Origin: Vibrio galatheae
Lineage (GTDB): Bacteria; Pseudomonadota; Gammaproteobacteria; Enterobacterales; Vibrionaceae
Length of the DNA: 64,000 bases
Direction of reading: 5' to 3'
NCBI RefSeq assembly: GCF_000967545.1
Contig: NZ_JXXV01000018.1
Coordinates: 302,895 to 366,894 of the forward strand
The position numbers were made by a program, and so were the translations under genes. Under the pieces are notes generated by a model that did not search any database, had not been told where the DNA came from, and saw only the letters and a list, made by a program, of their open reading frames with translations. Shown here one piece after another: positions 56,841-64,000 of the stretch (its first letter is position 1; each line of letters opens with the position of its first letter).

Positions 56841-56867
56841 AAAGCCCGAGAGCATATCTCGGGCTTT
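56841..56867 (+). terminator. Terminator after the symporter
   Basis: AAAGCCCGAGA pairs with TCTCGGGCTTT around GCATA and is followed by a short T-containing run. It lies nine bases after the stop codon. Confidence 0.8.
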
Positions 56868-56904
56868 GTCATTAACTAACCTGGGATAAAGTCATTCAAC
56901 AGTG

Positions 56905-58089
56905 CTAGAAGCCACTGCCGACATTGAAATAGACCGCACTTTCTTCAGAACTTCGCGCATAATCCATACCGATGTGTAGACCATAACGACGGGCGATTTG
57001 ATAGCGAAAACCAACCCCTCCCGCCTGTACAGACTCAGATTTTTCCGATTGATCCGCTTGTATCGCACGGCCCACGCCATAGAAACCAGACACTTTCCAG
57101 CGATGGGAAATCGCATAGGTAATTTGGCTTTGCAGGGTTTTGATTTCATCGCCTTGGTAACGGTATGACGACACACCACGCAATGCAACGTAAGGCTTAG
57201 AAGTGGGTGATATAAAAGTACTCTCTTGTTCAAAATGCTGGTAGTTTCCTGCAAGTCCGAGTGTCCATTTATCTGCTAACGGAATGTAGCCCTCGCCATC
57301 AAAGTTGAAGTGACGATATTCATAATCGCTACCGAGTGATTCGTCATAAATCATATAGTCCGCGCTGAGTATGAATCCCCGGCTTGGGTAAAACATGTTG
57401 TCACGAGTATCATATTCGGCAACGACACCAAGACCAGAGGTGATCGCTTCTTCTCCCAATGTATATTTCATCGCGGTCGAGAGTGACTCGTTTTCCGCCT
57501 CCACAGTGGAAATGGAAGCAAGTTGTTTAACACCTAACATCAGAGGTGTCGTACCCACTCTAAACTGAAGCTGCTGCATCAACACAGCGACTTTGGTCTT
57601 GGTACCAATCGCTATGGTTTTATCTATTGGCGCAATAGGGCCAAATCCAGGAAATGACAGGTTTTTATAAACATCGAGATTAGCAACACCTAGACCACCA
57701 CCACCAACATAACGAATCGCATCTTTATTCCAAGAGCGGCGATGTGCACCAAACGCAAACCATGTGCCGTTTTCTGTCCCCACAGCACCAAAGAGCGTCA
57801 TCGCAGAAGGAACGAGCTGAGCGCCACCATCAATTGCGGCTAAAGCAGCTTGCTTACGCTGCTCTTTTTCTTCTTCCGTTTCATGCAAAAACAAACCCAC
57901 CATACCACCACCGTAACCAATCGCAGGCTCGGTGATAATGACTGGAATCGGAAGGAAACCAACGGCATTCTCTGCGAGATGTTCACCAATGTCGAATTGA
58001 TGATCGACGGGATCGGTAAAAGATATATCAGCAGCATAAGTAGGCAGCGTATCTAATAAGGCCGACAACGCGATAAGTTTAATATCCAC
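56905..58089 (-). CDS. Omp85/BamA-like outer membrane protein (surface antigen D15 type)
   Basis: Protein of about 394 residues from a GTG start at 58089 preceded by GAGAGGAA; the longer ATG reading would add an unlikely arginine-rich leader. The signal peptide ends near TYAADI. The body is a beta-barrel of the Omp85 group (VVAEYDTRDNMFYPSRGFIL, FNFDGEGYIPLADKWTLGLA, VALRGVSSYRYQGDEIKTLQ, GVGFRYQIARRYGLHIGMDY) with no POTRA repeats that I can see. The C-terminus FNVGSGF ends in phenylalanine, as outer membrane barrels do. Function unknown. Confidence 0.85.
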   Translation of the reverse strand: MDIKLIALSALLDTLPTYAADISFTDPVDHQFDIGEHLAENAVGFLPIPVIITEPAIGYGGGMVGLFLHETEEEKEQRKQAALAAIDGGAQLVPSAMTLFGAVGTENGTWFAFGAHRRSWNKDAIRYVGGGGLGVANLDVYKNLSFPGFGPIAPIDKTIAIGTKTKVAVLMQQLQFRVGTTPLMLGVKQLASISTVEAENESLSTAMKYTLGEEAITSGLGVVAEYDTRDNMFYPSRGFILSADYMIYDESLGSDYEYRHFNFDGEGYIPLADKWTLGLAGNYQHFEQESTFISPTSKPYVALRGVSSYRYQGDEIKTLQSQITYAISHRWKVSGFYGVGRAIQADQSEKSESVQAGGVGFRYQIARRYGLHIGMDYARSSEESAVYFNVGSGF

Positions 58090-58539
58090 AAGTTTCCTCT
58101 CAGCGCAAAATGCGGTGCGTTCCGGTGGCTTTTTTCGCCTAGATCTAAAGCTAAAACGGCTAGGCGATTCGTAGTTAGTCACAAGATAATAATCTAGTTT
58201 ATATAAAGGCGGCTAATCGCTTTTGAAAGATCTCAACCGACAAAAGTCACTTTACCTTTGAGTGGACGTATTACTTACTCACAGCTCGGTAAGCTGTGCT
58301 CTGAAAAAGGAATCGGTTTGCATAGAAATAGCCTTGATGTAAAGCCGCGCCCAGCCATTTAGCTTGACTTTGCTCCTCGACGCCTTCAACAGTCAACTCT
58401 AGATCCAGCCCTTTTGCCATAGCATTGATGGAAATTAAACCAGATCAAACCTATCTCACACATCGAAACTCAATTCCTCTTTAAAATGAGGTAGGAAACA
58501 AAACCAATAAAAACAATAAGCTTTCAAAGGAGTGAAAGT
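58090..58539. other. Gap with an EAL-domain remnant
   Basis: About 450 bases between the divergent Omp85-like and nhaD genes. The minus strand holds the C-terminal EAL remnant at 58271-58436. Outside it I see only the promoter regions of the two neighbours. Confidence 0.6.
58271..58436 (-). pseudogene. C-terminal remnant of an EAL-domain phosphodiesterase
   Basis: Reading toward the TAA at 58273-58271 gives ISINAMAKGLDLELTVEGVE, then EQSQAKWLGAALHQGYFYA. This is the last part of an EAL domain, with the conserved EGVE motif and the QGYxxA end (usually followed by P). In-frame stops cut it off upstream near 58445. No start or ribosome site is present, so it is a decayed cyclic-di-GMP phosphodiesterase. 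Confidence 0.8.
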
Positions 58540-59970
58540 ATGAAATTGCCGTGGTTACTGTTCGTTACTCTATTCATTCTACCTTTTTCAACCTATGCAT
58601 CCACTGACCAAGCACTGCCGCTCACGCAATCAACCATAGGTTACGCTGCACTGATTATTTTTGCGCTCGCTTATACGCTGGTCATGTTGGAAGAGTATCT
58701 GCAACTGAGGAAATCTAAACCCGTATTGCTCGCCGCGGGTGTGATTTGGGCGATGATCGGTTTTGTTTACTCGCAACATGGTCAAGTTGAAGTTGCTAAG
58801 GTCGCACTAGAACACAATCTACTTGAGTACGCCGAGCTGTTGCTGTTCTTGCTGGTTGCCATGACCTACATCAGCGCCATGGAAGAACGACGTCTATTTG
58901 ATGCACTCCAAGCTTGGATGGTAGGTAAAGGCTTTAACTTCAAAACGTTATTTTGGCTTACAGGTATTCTGGCGTTTTTTATTTCCCCTATCGCCGATAA
59001 CCTGACCACGGCGTTGCTGATGTGTGCGGTCGTAATGAAAGTGGCCGGAGACAACACCAAGTTTATTAACCTGGCTTGTATTAATATCGTTATCGCGGCA
59101 AACGCCGGGGGGGCGTTTAGTCCATTCGGCGATATTACTACCCTTATGGTATGGCAGGCAGGGCATGTCTCGTTTGCCGAATTTATTCCGCTGTTTATCC
59201 CGTCGGTCGTCAACTACTTAGTTCCGGCAGCGATCATGTCGATTTTCGTGCCTAGTACTAGCCCAAATGTGGTTCATCAACACGTTGAGCTTAAGCGCGG
59301 CGCAAGACGAATTGTTGCCTTGTTTGTCCTCACCATAGCCACAGCGGTTGCGTTCCACGCCGTACTGCATTTCCCACCAGTGATCGGCATGATGATGGGA
59401 TTAGCCTACCTTCAGTTCTTCGGCTTCTTTTTACGTAAAACGTTAAAGGCGTCTTTACATAAGAAATGTATGCTGGCAATTGAAAATAGAGATGATCTCG
59501 CACTTAAACGCTTAGGTTCTGTGGTGCCATTTGACGTATTCAGACGCGTATCCCATGCGGAATGGGACACCTTACTGTTCTTCTACGGCGTGGTGATGTG
59601 TGTCGGCGGTTTAAGCTTACTGGGTTACTTGGGGTTGATCTCTGAAGTGATGTATACCCAGTGGGATCCAATGTGGGCCAACGTCATGGTCGGGATACTT
59701 TCGGCAATCGTCGATAACATCCCTGTCATGTTCGCTGTTCTGACAATGGAACCATCGATGAGCGTTGGTAACTGGTTACTGGTCACGTTAACGGCAGGGG
59801 TGGGGGGTAGTTTGTTGTCGATAGGCTCAGCTGCAGGCGTCGCTCTGATGGGAGCGGCACATGGTAAATACACCTTCTTTGGCCACTTAAAATGGATGCC
59901 TGTCATTGCGGCGGGTTATGTCGCCAGCATTGCCGCGCATTTAACCCTCAATTCAAACTTGTTCAATTAG
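58540..59970 (+). CDS. nhaD: Na+/H+ antiporter NhaD
   Basis: Membrane protein of 476 residues with about eleven or twelve helices and an N-terminal signal-like helix ending TYA. The NhaD pattern is seen in YILVMLEEYLQLRKSKPVLL-like and PIADNLTTALLMCAVVMKVAGDNT, NIVIAANAGGAFSPFGDITTLMVWQAG, and VDNIPVMFAVLTM. AAGGAG precedes the ATG. It expels sodium in exchange for protons, useful in marine bacteria at alkaline pH or high salt. Confidence 0.96.
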   Translation: MKLPWLLFVTLFILPFSTYASTDQALPLTQSTIGYAALIIFALAYTLVMLEEYLQLRKSKPVLLAAGVIWAMIGFVYSQHGQVEVAKVALEHNLLEYAELLLFLLVAMTYISAMEERRLFDALQAWMVGKGFNFKTLFWLTGILAFFISPIADNLTTALLMCAVVMKVAGDNTKFINLACINIVIAANAGGAFSPFGDITTLMVWQAGHVSFAEFIPLFIPSVVNYLVPAAIMSIFVPSTSPNVVHQHVELKRGARRIVALFVLTIATAVAFHAVLHFPPVIGMMMGLAYLQFFGFFLRKTLKASLHKKCMLAIENRDDLALKRLGSVVPFDVFRRVSHAEWDTLLFFYGVVMCVGGLSLLGYLGLISEVMYTQWDPMWANVMVGILSAIVDNIPVMFAVLTMEPSMSVGNWLLVTLTAGVGGSLLSIGSAAGVALMGAAHGKYTFFGHLKWMPVIAAGYVASIAAHLTLNSNLFN

Positions 59971-59992
59971 CTCGGCGATAAACGCTAAAAAT

Positions 59993-60027
59993 GCATACTT
60001 GATAACATCAATGTCTATCAAGTATGC
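59993..60027. terminator. Inverted repeat after nhaD
   Basis: GCATACTTGATA (59993-60004) and TATCAAGTATGC (60016-60027) are perfect 12-bp arms. No T-run follows. It may stabilise the nhaD mRNA end or act as a weak terminator between convergent genes. Confidence 0.5.
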
Positions 60028-60084
60028 CCCGCATCGCCACAGGTTCTTACCCAACATAACTGGATCTCAGTCATACTACGCAGG

Positions 60085-60570
60085 CTAATTGTTGTACTGA
60101 GCCTGCTCCAACTCAAGCAGCTTAGCTTTACGTTCAACACCACCAGCATAGCCCGTTAGCTTGCCATTTTTGCCAATCACACGATGACAAGGGACGATCA
60201 CCGAGACAGGGTTCTTACCATTCGCTAACCCGACCGCACGCACGGCTTTCGGGTTACCGATCGCATTAGCAAGATCCTGATAGCTCCAAGTTTCACCATA
60301 TGGAATCGTGGTAAGTGCCTGCCAAACCTGCTTTTGAAACGCAGTTCCTAGTGCCGAAATTGGAACATCAAAGACTTTGCGTACGCCCGAAAAATACTCA
60401 TCTAACTGTTTGATAGCGAGGCAAAGTATTGGGTCTTGGGGCGAATATTGGCCAAGTTCCTCAGGTTGAGTCGTTTGCGTTTCAAACCAAACGCCCAACA
60501 GCCCTTCTGCATCAGCTTGAAGGGTGATCGCACCTAGCGGCGAAATATGTGTTGTGTATCTTTTACTCAT
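60085..60570 (-). CDS. ogt: O6-methylguanine-DNA methyltransferase (Ogt)
   Basis: Protein of 161 residues with the alkyl-acceptor motif VIVPCHRVIG, Cys128, and the family's DNA-binding helix (GETWSYQDLANAIGNPKAVRAVG). It removes alkyl groups from guanine by a suicide reaction. The ATG at 60570 overlaps the stop of the AlkA gene (ATGA), so the two are translated together as one repair operon. Confidence 0.96.
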   Translation of the reverse strand: MSKRYTTHISPLGAITLQADAEGLLGVWFETQTTQPEELGQYSPQDPILCLAIKQLDEYFSGVRKVFDVPISALGTAFQKQVWQALTTIPYGETWSYQDLANAIGNPKAVRAVGLANGKNPVSVIVPCHRVIGKNGKLTGYAGGVERKAKLLELEQAQYNN

Positions 60571-61931
60571 GCGTGACTCCAGCAATGAAAAGTTGCGTAA
60601 CTTCCCCACGGAGAAGCACTGTTTGCAGACAATTGAGGGAACTGATTTAACGCCTTTTTCACGACAAGATCACCATCAAGGAAACAATTTGGCTCTGACG
60701 CACCTCTGAGTCGTGCATAGTTCACCGTCCACGGGCCAATCCCTTTTAGCGCCAACCATTGATCTAACGGAGCTTGGCTCCCCTCAATCATGAATTGAGC
60801 AAATCGGGCTAACGTCTGTTTGCGACTGCTGGGCATACGCAAAAAATCCAGATCTGCACCAGCGACCTCAGACGGTGTTGGAAAGTGGGTAATACCTTGC
60901 GGTTGTAGTGTGTTTACCAGTAAATTCAACTGACCAATCGCCGCTTTAATCGACACTTGCTGACCCAATATCGCTCTTACTCCGGCTTCCCATGTACTCC
61001 ACACTCCCGGAATGCGAATCCCCGACTGTTTGACTAACTTTGGCGCGATATCTAACAGGTGCTGTTCAATTTGGAGAATATCACTGTCGAGATCGAACAT
61101 ACGCCTAAGCTGATTGACCAAACTTCGCAGCAGCGAGATATCATCGAGCTTAAACTCAACCCTCATAATACCTGCTTTGGGGTTAGAGATAGAAAACCAT
61201 CCACGCTCTCCTTGTAACTCAAAGTGACGCTGGTAAGTGTCTTCGCTGACCTGCTCCAATCCATCAACCGCTCTCAAGCGATAGAAATTAAGCATATGCT
61301 GCCAATCTAGTGGCCCACGAAACGCCAGATCAATGTGATTCGATTCGCTTAGCGCTGCGGCACTTTTTCGCACTTGTGTCGGGGATAACTGCATGACTTG
61401 TTTGAATGCATCGTTAAATCGTCGCACACTGTTGAATCCACTAGCCAGAGCGACATCGGTGACAGACAAACGACTGGTATGCAGCAATTGCTTGGCAAAC
61501 ATCAACTGATAATACAGGGCGTACTGTTTAGGCGACATACCTAGATATTGGTTAAACAGCTTACGCAGATAGCGGTCACTGATACCAAGTCGTTCCGCTA
61601 GATCCACCAACGAAGCATGATGAAGTGCCCCTTGCTCTATCAGCTTAACCGCACGTTGAAATGTCACTTCAACACCCTTCCATGCCCAAGAGCTAGGGGC
61701 ACTATCAGGTCGACATCGCAAACAAGGGCGATACCCAGCTTGCAGCGCCTGTGCTTTGTCAAAATAGTATTCGACGTTTTCTTCTTTGGGTAGATTGGCA
61801 GGACAAATAGGACGACAGAATATCCCGGTCGTTTTTACCGCAACATAAAAACGGCCATCAAACCGGCTATCACGGGCAATACGAGCCTTGTGGCAATCTT
61901 GCTGACTGAGAGTGACGAGTCCATCTTCCAT
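60567..61931 (-). CDS. alkA: DNA-3-methyladenine glycosylase AlkA with Ada-type N-terminus
   Basis: Protein of about 454 residues. The N-terminal Ada zinc domain has four cysteines in CRPICP and CLRCRP, with FYVAVKTTGIFCRPICPANL. An AraC-type helix-turn-helix follows (ISDRYLRKLFNQYLGMSPKQ, VALASGFNSVRRFNDAFKQV), then AlkA_N and the HhH-GPD domain with GIGPWTVNYARLRG and the catalytic aspartate in FLDGDLVV. It senses alkyl damage and excises 3-methyladenine. I prefer the ATG at 61931 because GGAAAG lies before it; an ATG 18 bases further has no site. Confidence 0.94.
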   Translation of the reverse strand: MEDGLVTLSQQDCHKARIARDSRFDGRFYVAVKTTGIFCRPICPANLPKEENVEYYFDKAQALQAGYRPCLRCRPDSAPSSWAWKGVEVTFQRAVKLIEQGALHHASLVDLAERLGISDRYLRKLFNQYLGMSPKQYALYYQLMFAKQLLHTSRLSVTDVALASGFNSVRRFNDAFKQVMQLSPTQVRKSAAALSESNHIDLAFRGPLDWQHMLNFYRLRAVDGLEQVSEDTYQRHFELQGERGWFSISNPKAGIMRVEFKLDDISLLRSLVNQLRRMFDLDSDILQIEQHLLDIAPKLVKQSGIRIPGVWSTWEAGVRAILGQQVSIKAAIGQLNLLVNTLQPQGITHFPTPSEVAGADLDFLRMPSSRKQTLARFAQFMIEGSQAPLDQWLALKGIGPWTVNYARLRGASEPNCFLDGDLVVKKALNQFPQLSANSASPWGSYATFHCWSHA

Positions 61932-62082
61932 ACGGCTTTCCAAAAACATGTGAACAGATAAGCACAGTCTAAATCGTCACACCGCAAATACTAGCCATTT
62001 TCGGAACTCAATCGAAATCAATCGCGCTAGAACTCAGCAGGGAGTAAACATTGCCCTAACTTCAACAGATAAATGCGCTGAA

Positions 62083-62934
62083 CTAGTTTCTATCGGAGCG
62101 ATGGAGTAACGCATCAAACTTTTCGTTACCGTGTAACCCCTCTAAGTCTGGTTCAGTATTGATCAGCTCAGATATCGAAGGACTGGCTTCAATCGCGTAC
62201 GCAAGATCATCAATCGCCTGCTCTTCAGCGCCTAGCCTAGAGTATGCGCAGGCTCTTTGGTATAGCGCTGGAGCGTTAGTACCATCTAAAGCTAACACGC
62301 GGTTACATAAGCTTAACGCCCAGTGGTACTCTTTTATTTCCATCGCCGCGTCAGCTTTATACGTTAGCGCCTCAAGATCGCCAGGTCGAATCGTTAGGAT
62401 TTCATCATACACATCCATGCGCTGCTCGGCGGTTGGCATACTTTGCGCACGTAACCAAAGGTTGTGGATCTCATTGATCTTTTCTATTTCTTTATTGTTC
62501 TCGCTAATAATACGAGTTTTGCGCTTCAAATCCCGCTCAAGTGCAATGAATTTCTTCTCATACTCTTGGGCTATTTTGTCTAGGCGCTTGTCTGCCATCT
62601 CTTTGGTGTTGTGTTTAAACTCGCGCAAAGATTGCCAACCGACAAAAGCGATCAGCGAAGCAACACCCGCAATGATGTAAAAGAAATAAGTGACGGTCAC
62701 ATTGGCATAATTGAGAGATTTATCAGCCACACTCAGTTCACGATCGGTAATTTCTGTGATCACTCGTTTTTCTAAGCTTTGCTGATCTTGGCGTAACGAT
62801 TTCAATTCATCGAGGATATAACGCTCCATCAATGGCCGATCGAGCATTTCTGATTGCGAATACGTCTGCTCAGCATGCAGTGAACCACTAAACAGCATGA
62901 GCAACACCCAGCAAAATAACCAACCCTTTCGCAT
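62083..62934 (-). CDS. Membrane protein with C-terminal TPR repeats
   Basis: Protein of about 283 residues. A signal peptide ends near LHA. A periplasmic segment to about 75 is followed by a transmembrane helix (YFFYIIAGVASLIAFVGW) and a coiled-coil-like linker (about 105-160). Two or three TPR-like repeats follow (LEALTYKADAAMEIKEYHWALSLCNRVL, APALYQRACAYSRLGAEEQAIDDLAYAIE). The start at 62934 has AGGTGG upstream. The cytoplasmic TPRs suggest a scaffold; no partner is apparent. Confidence 0.8.
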   Translation of the reverse strand: MRKGWLFCWVLLMLFSGSLHAEQTYSQSEMLDRPLMERYILDELKSLRQDQQSLEKRVITEITDRELSVADKSLNYANVTVTYFFYIIAGVASLIAFVGWQSLREFKHNTKEMADKRLDKIAQEYEKKFIALERDLKRKTRIISENNKEIEKINEIHNLWLRAQSMPTAEQRMDVYDEILTIRPGDLEALTYKADAAMEIKEYHWALSLCNRVLALDGTNAPALYQRACAYSRLGAEEQAIDDLAYAIEASPSISELINTEPDLEGLHGNEKFDALLHRSDRN

Positions 62935-63091
62935 CAAAATATCCACCTTTATCAACAATCTTTAGCACTACAAACCGCCATCACGGGCCAGCTACATGCG
63001 CTACCAACACCATGGTATGAAAATGTTAAAAAACCATAACATAGATTAGACTCAACAATAAATGGTTCGACATCTAAACAAAGAGACCCTA

Positions 63092-63625
63092 ATGGCAAAC
63101 ATCGTCTTTATCGCAACCAGCCTCGACGGATTTATCGCCGACAAACAAGGCAAACTAGACTGGCTAGCTACAGTACCTAACCCGGACAATATCGACACGG
63201 GCTTTTTTGCACTGCTAGAACGAGTCGATGCGATAGTGATGGGGCGCAATACCTTAGATGCGGTGATGAGTTTTGACTGTGAGTGGCCGTATACCAAGCC
63301 GGTCTTTGTACTCAGCAACACAATGACCGCAGTACCACAAGGCTACCAAGACAAGGTCATTTTATTTAAAGGTGAGTTAAAAAATCTTGTTGCAGAGCTT
63401 AACAACCAAGGCTTTAAGGAACTCTACATTGATGGTGGGGTGACGATCCAAAACTTCCTCAATGAGGATCTGATCGACGAAATGGTCATCACTCGTTTTC
63501 CTATTCTACTGGGCGGCGGCGCACCGTTATTTGGCTCCTTACCACATACGCTACATTTTACCGTCATTAAGAGTGAAATCCTTCTTGGAACCTTAGTTCA
63601 AACAACCTATGTGAGAGAGAAATAA
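63092..63625 (+). CDS. Dihydrofolate reductase-like protein (RibD C-terminal fold)
   Basis: Protein of 177 residues of the RibD_C/DHFR-like family: MANIVFIATSLDGFIADKQG, LDWLATVPNP, DAIVMGRNTLDAVMSF, LYIDGGVTIQNFLNEDLIDEM and RFPILLGGGAPLFG. Such stand-alone proteins are probable NADPH-dependent reductases with unknown substrate; they do not replace FolA or RibD by themselves. I chose the ATG at 63092 because it starts the family core. Confidence 0.88.
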   Translation: MANIVFIATSLDGFIADKQGKLDWLATVPNPDNIDTGFFALLERVDAIVMGRNTLDAVMSFDCEWPYTKPVFVLSNTMTAVPQGYQDKVILFKGELKNLVAELNNQGFKELYIDGGVTIQNFLNEDLIDEMVITRFPILLGGGAPLFGSLPHTLHFTVIKSEILLGTLVQTTYVREK

Positions 63626-63768
63626 TCTCGCTTTCTACCTTGCCAGTATGCTATTTCATAAGCTGGTTGCTCAACAACCGCTTATGGTTCGCTATTATCA
63701 ATTTGCCAACGGCTTTTCTTGATCTAAAGTTATCTATGCAGACCTAAAAAATAATAAGGAAGTTGGCT

Positions 63769-63972
63769 ATGAACCTGCACTCTTGCACTATTGTACTTAA
63801 CAACGAACTCACGATGACCTGCGACAATGTTGAACAAACACTGGGGATTATTGATCAACACGGCGCAACCAATATTCACCGAATTTTAATTGATGCTTAT
63901 GATGGTCAGTCTATTCGCAACTATCACGAACTCAGCATTGAGGAGTCGATCGAAAGTCTTATGAGTTTATAA
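63769..63972 (+). CDS. Small uncharacterised protein
   Basis: Protein of 67 residues from the ATG at 63769, with AAGGAAG upstream. It begins MNLHSCTIVLNNELTMTCDN and ends ELSIEESIESLMSL. No membrane helix or motif is seen. The clear ribosome site and a possible terminator after it support a real gene. Function unknown. Confidence 0.6.
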   Translation: MNLHSCTIVLNNELTMTCDNVEQTLGIIDQHGATNIHRILIDAYDGQSIRNYHELSIEESIESLMSL

Positions 63973-63978
63973 ACTCTG

Positions 63979-63995
63979 CGCTAGATGGCCTAGCG
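63979..63995 (+). terminator. Possible terminator at the right edge
   Basis: CGCTAG pairs with CTAGCG around five bases. The window ends five bases later, so any T-run is not visible. Confidence 0.4.
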
Positions 63996-64000
63996 CTAGG

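Overview
The window looks like a chromosome segment from a marine gammaproteobacterium of the Vibrio type, possibly its second chromosome. This is inferred from the gene content: an FMN riboswitch in front of a free-standing ribB, an NhaD antiporter, a VF530-type small protein, a VCA0849-style type I secreted adhesin and a TRAP system beside short-chain acyl-CoA genes. I saw no rRNA, tRNA, CRISPR array or intact mobile element.

Region by region. (1) 35-10115: acetoacetyl-CoA genes (CoA-transferase, SDR reductase, thiolase) on the minus strand lie downstream of a translationally coupled histidine kinase / response regulator / LysR operon, which is divergent from a DctP-DctQ-DctM TRAP importer with a TakP-like binding protein. 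This reads as sensing, uptake and catabolism of an organic acid. (2) 10231-13523: FMN riboswitch plus ribB, then a SetA-like MFS exporter divergent from an AraC regulator with a perfect 13-bp palindrome between them. (3) 13584-17228: a nucleoside hydrolase-VOC fusion, a GGEEF diguanylate cyclase and a haem-motif periplasmic protein. (4) 17229-29261: a chaperone-usher fimbrial island with two pilins, two adhesin-like paralogues in opposite orientation, one chaperone, one usher, an XRE regulator, a dead IS481-family element, a decayed AraC fragment and long AT-rich gaps. (5) 29998-34372: an OmpA-family porin-like protein, a YdcH-like protein and an orphan TadE/TadE-F/TadG trio. (6) 34356-39322: small housekeeping and regulatory genes, including a LysR/MFS divergent pair and a LysE exporter. 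(7) 39467-54923: a compact minus-strand operon for a roughly 3040-residue adhesin, its complete type I secretion system, an OmpA-like lipoprotein and a PstS-like periplasmic protein. (8) 55403-64000: a dicarboxylate/amino-acid symporter behind a CRP-like site, an Omp85-like protein, an EAL-domain remnant, nhaD, an alkylation-repair pair (alkA-ogt), a TPR membrane protein, a RibD-like reductase and a small unknown protein.

The strongest themes are surface attachment (fimbriae, Tad-like proteins, giant adhesin, a cyclic-di-GMP enzyme and an EAL remnant) and organic-acid use. I found no clearly unprecedented system. The best candidates for novelty are the adhesin operon with an OmpA lipoprotein and PstS-like protein but no LapD/LapG, the nucleoside hydrolase-VOC fusion with an altered active site, and the fimbrial island with its unusual regulator. 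All functions are assigned by eye from sequence motifs; no database search was run.
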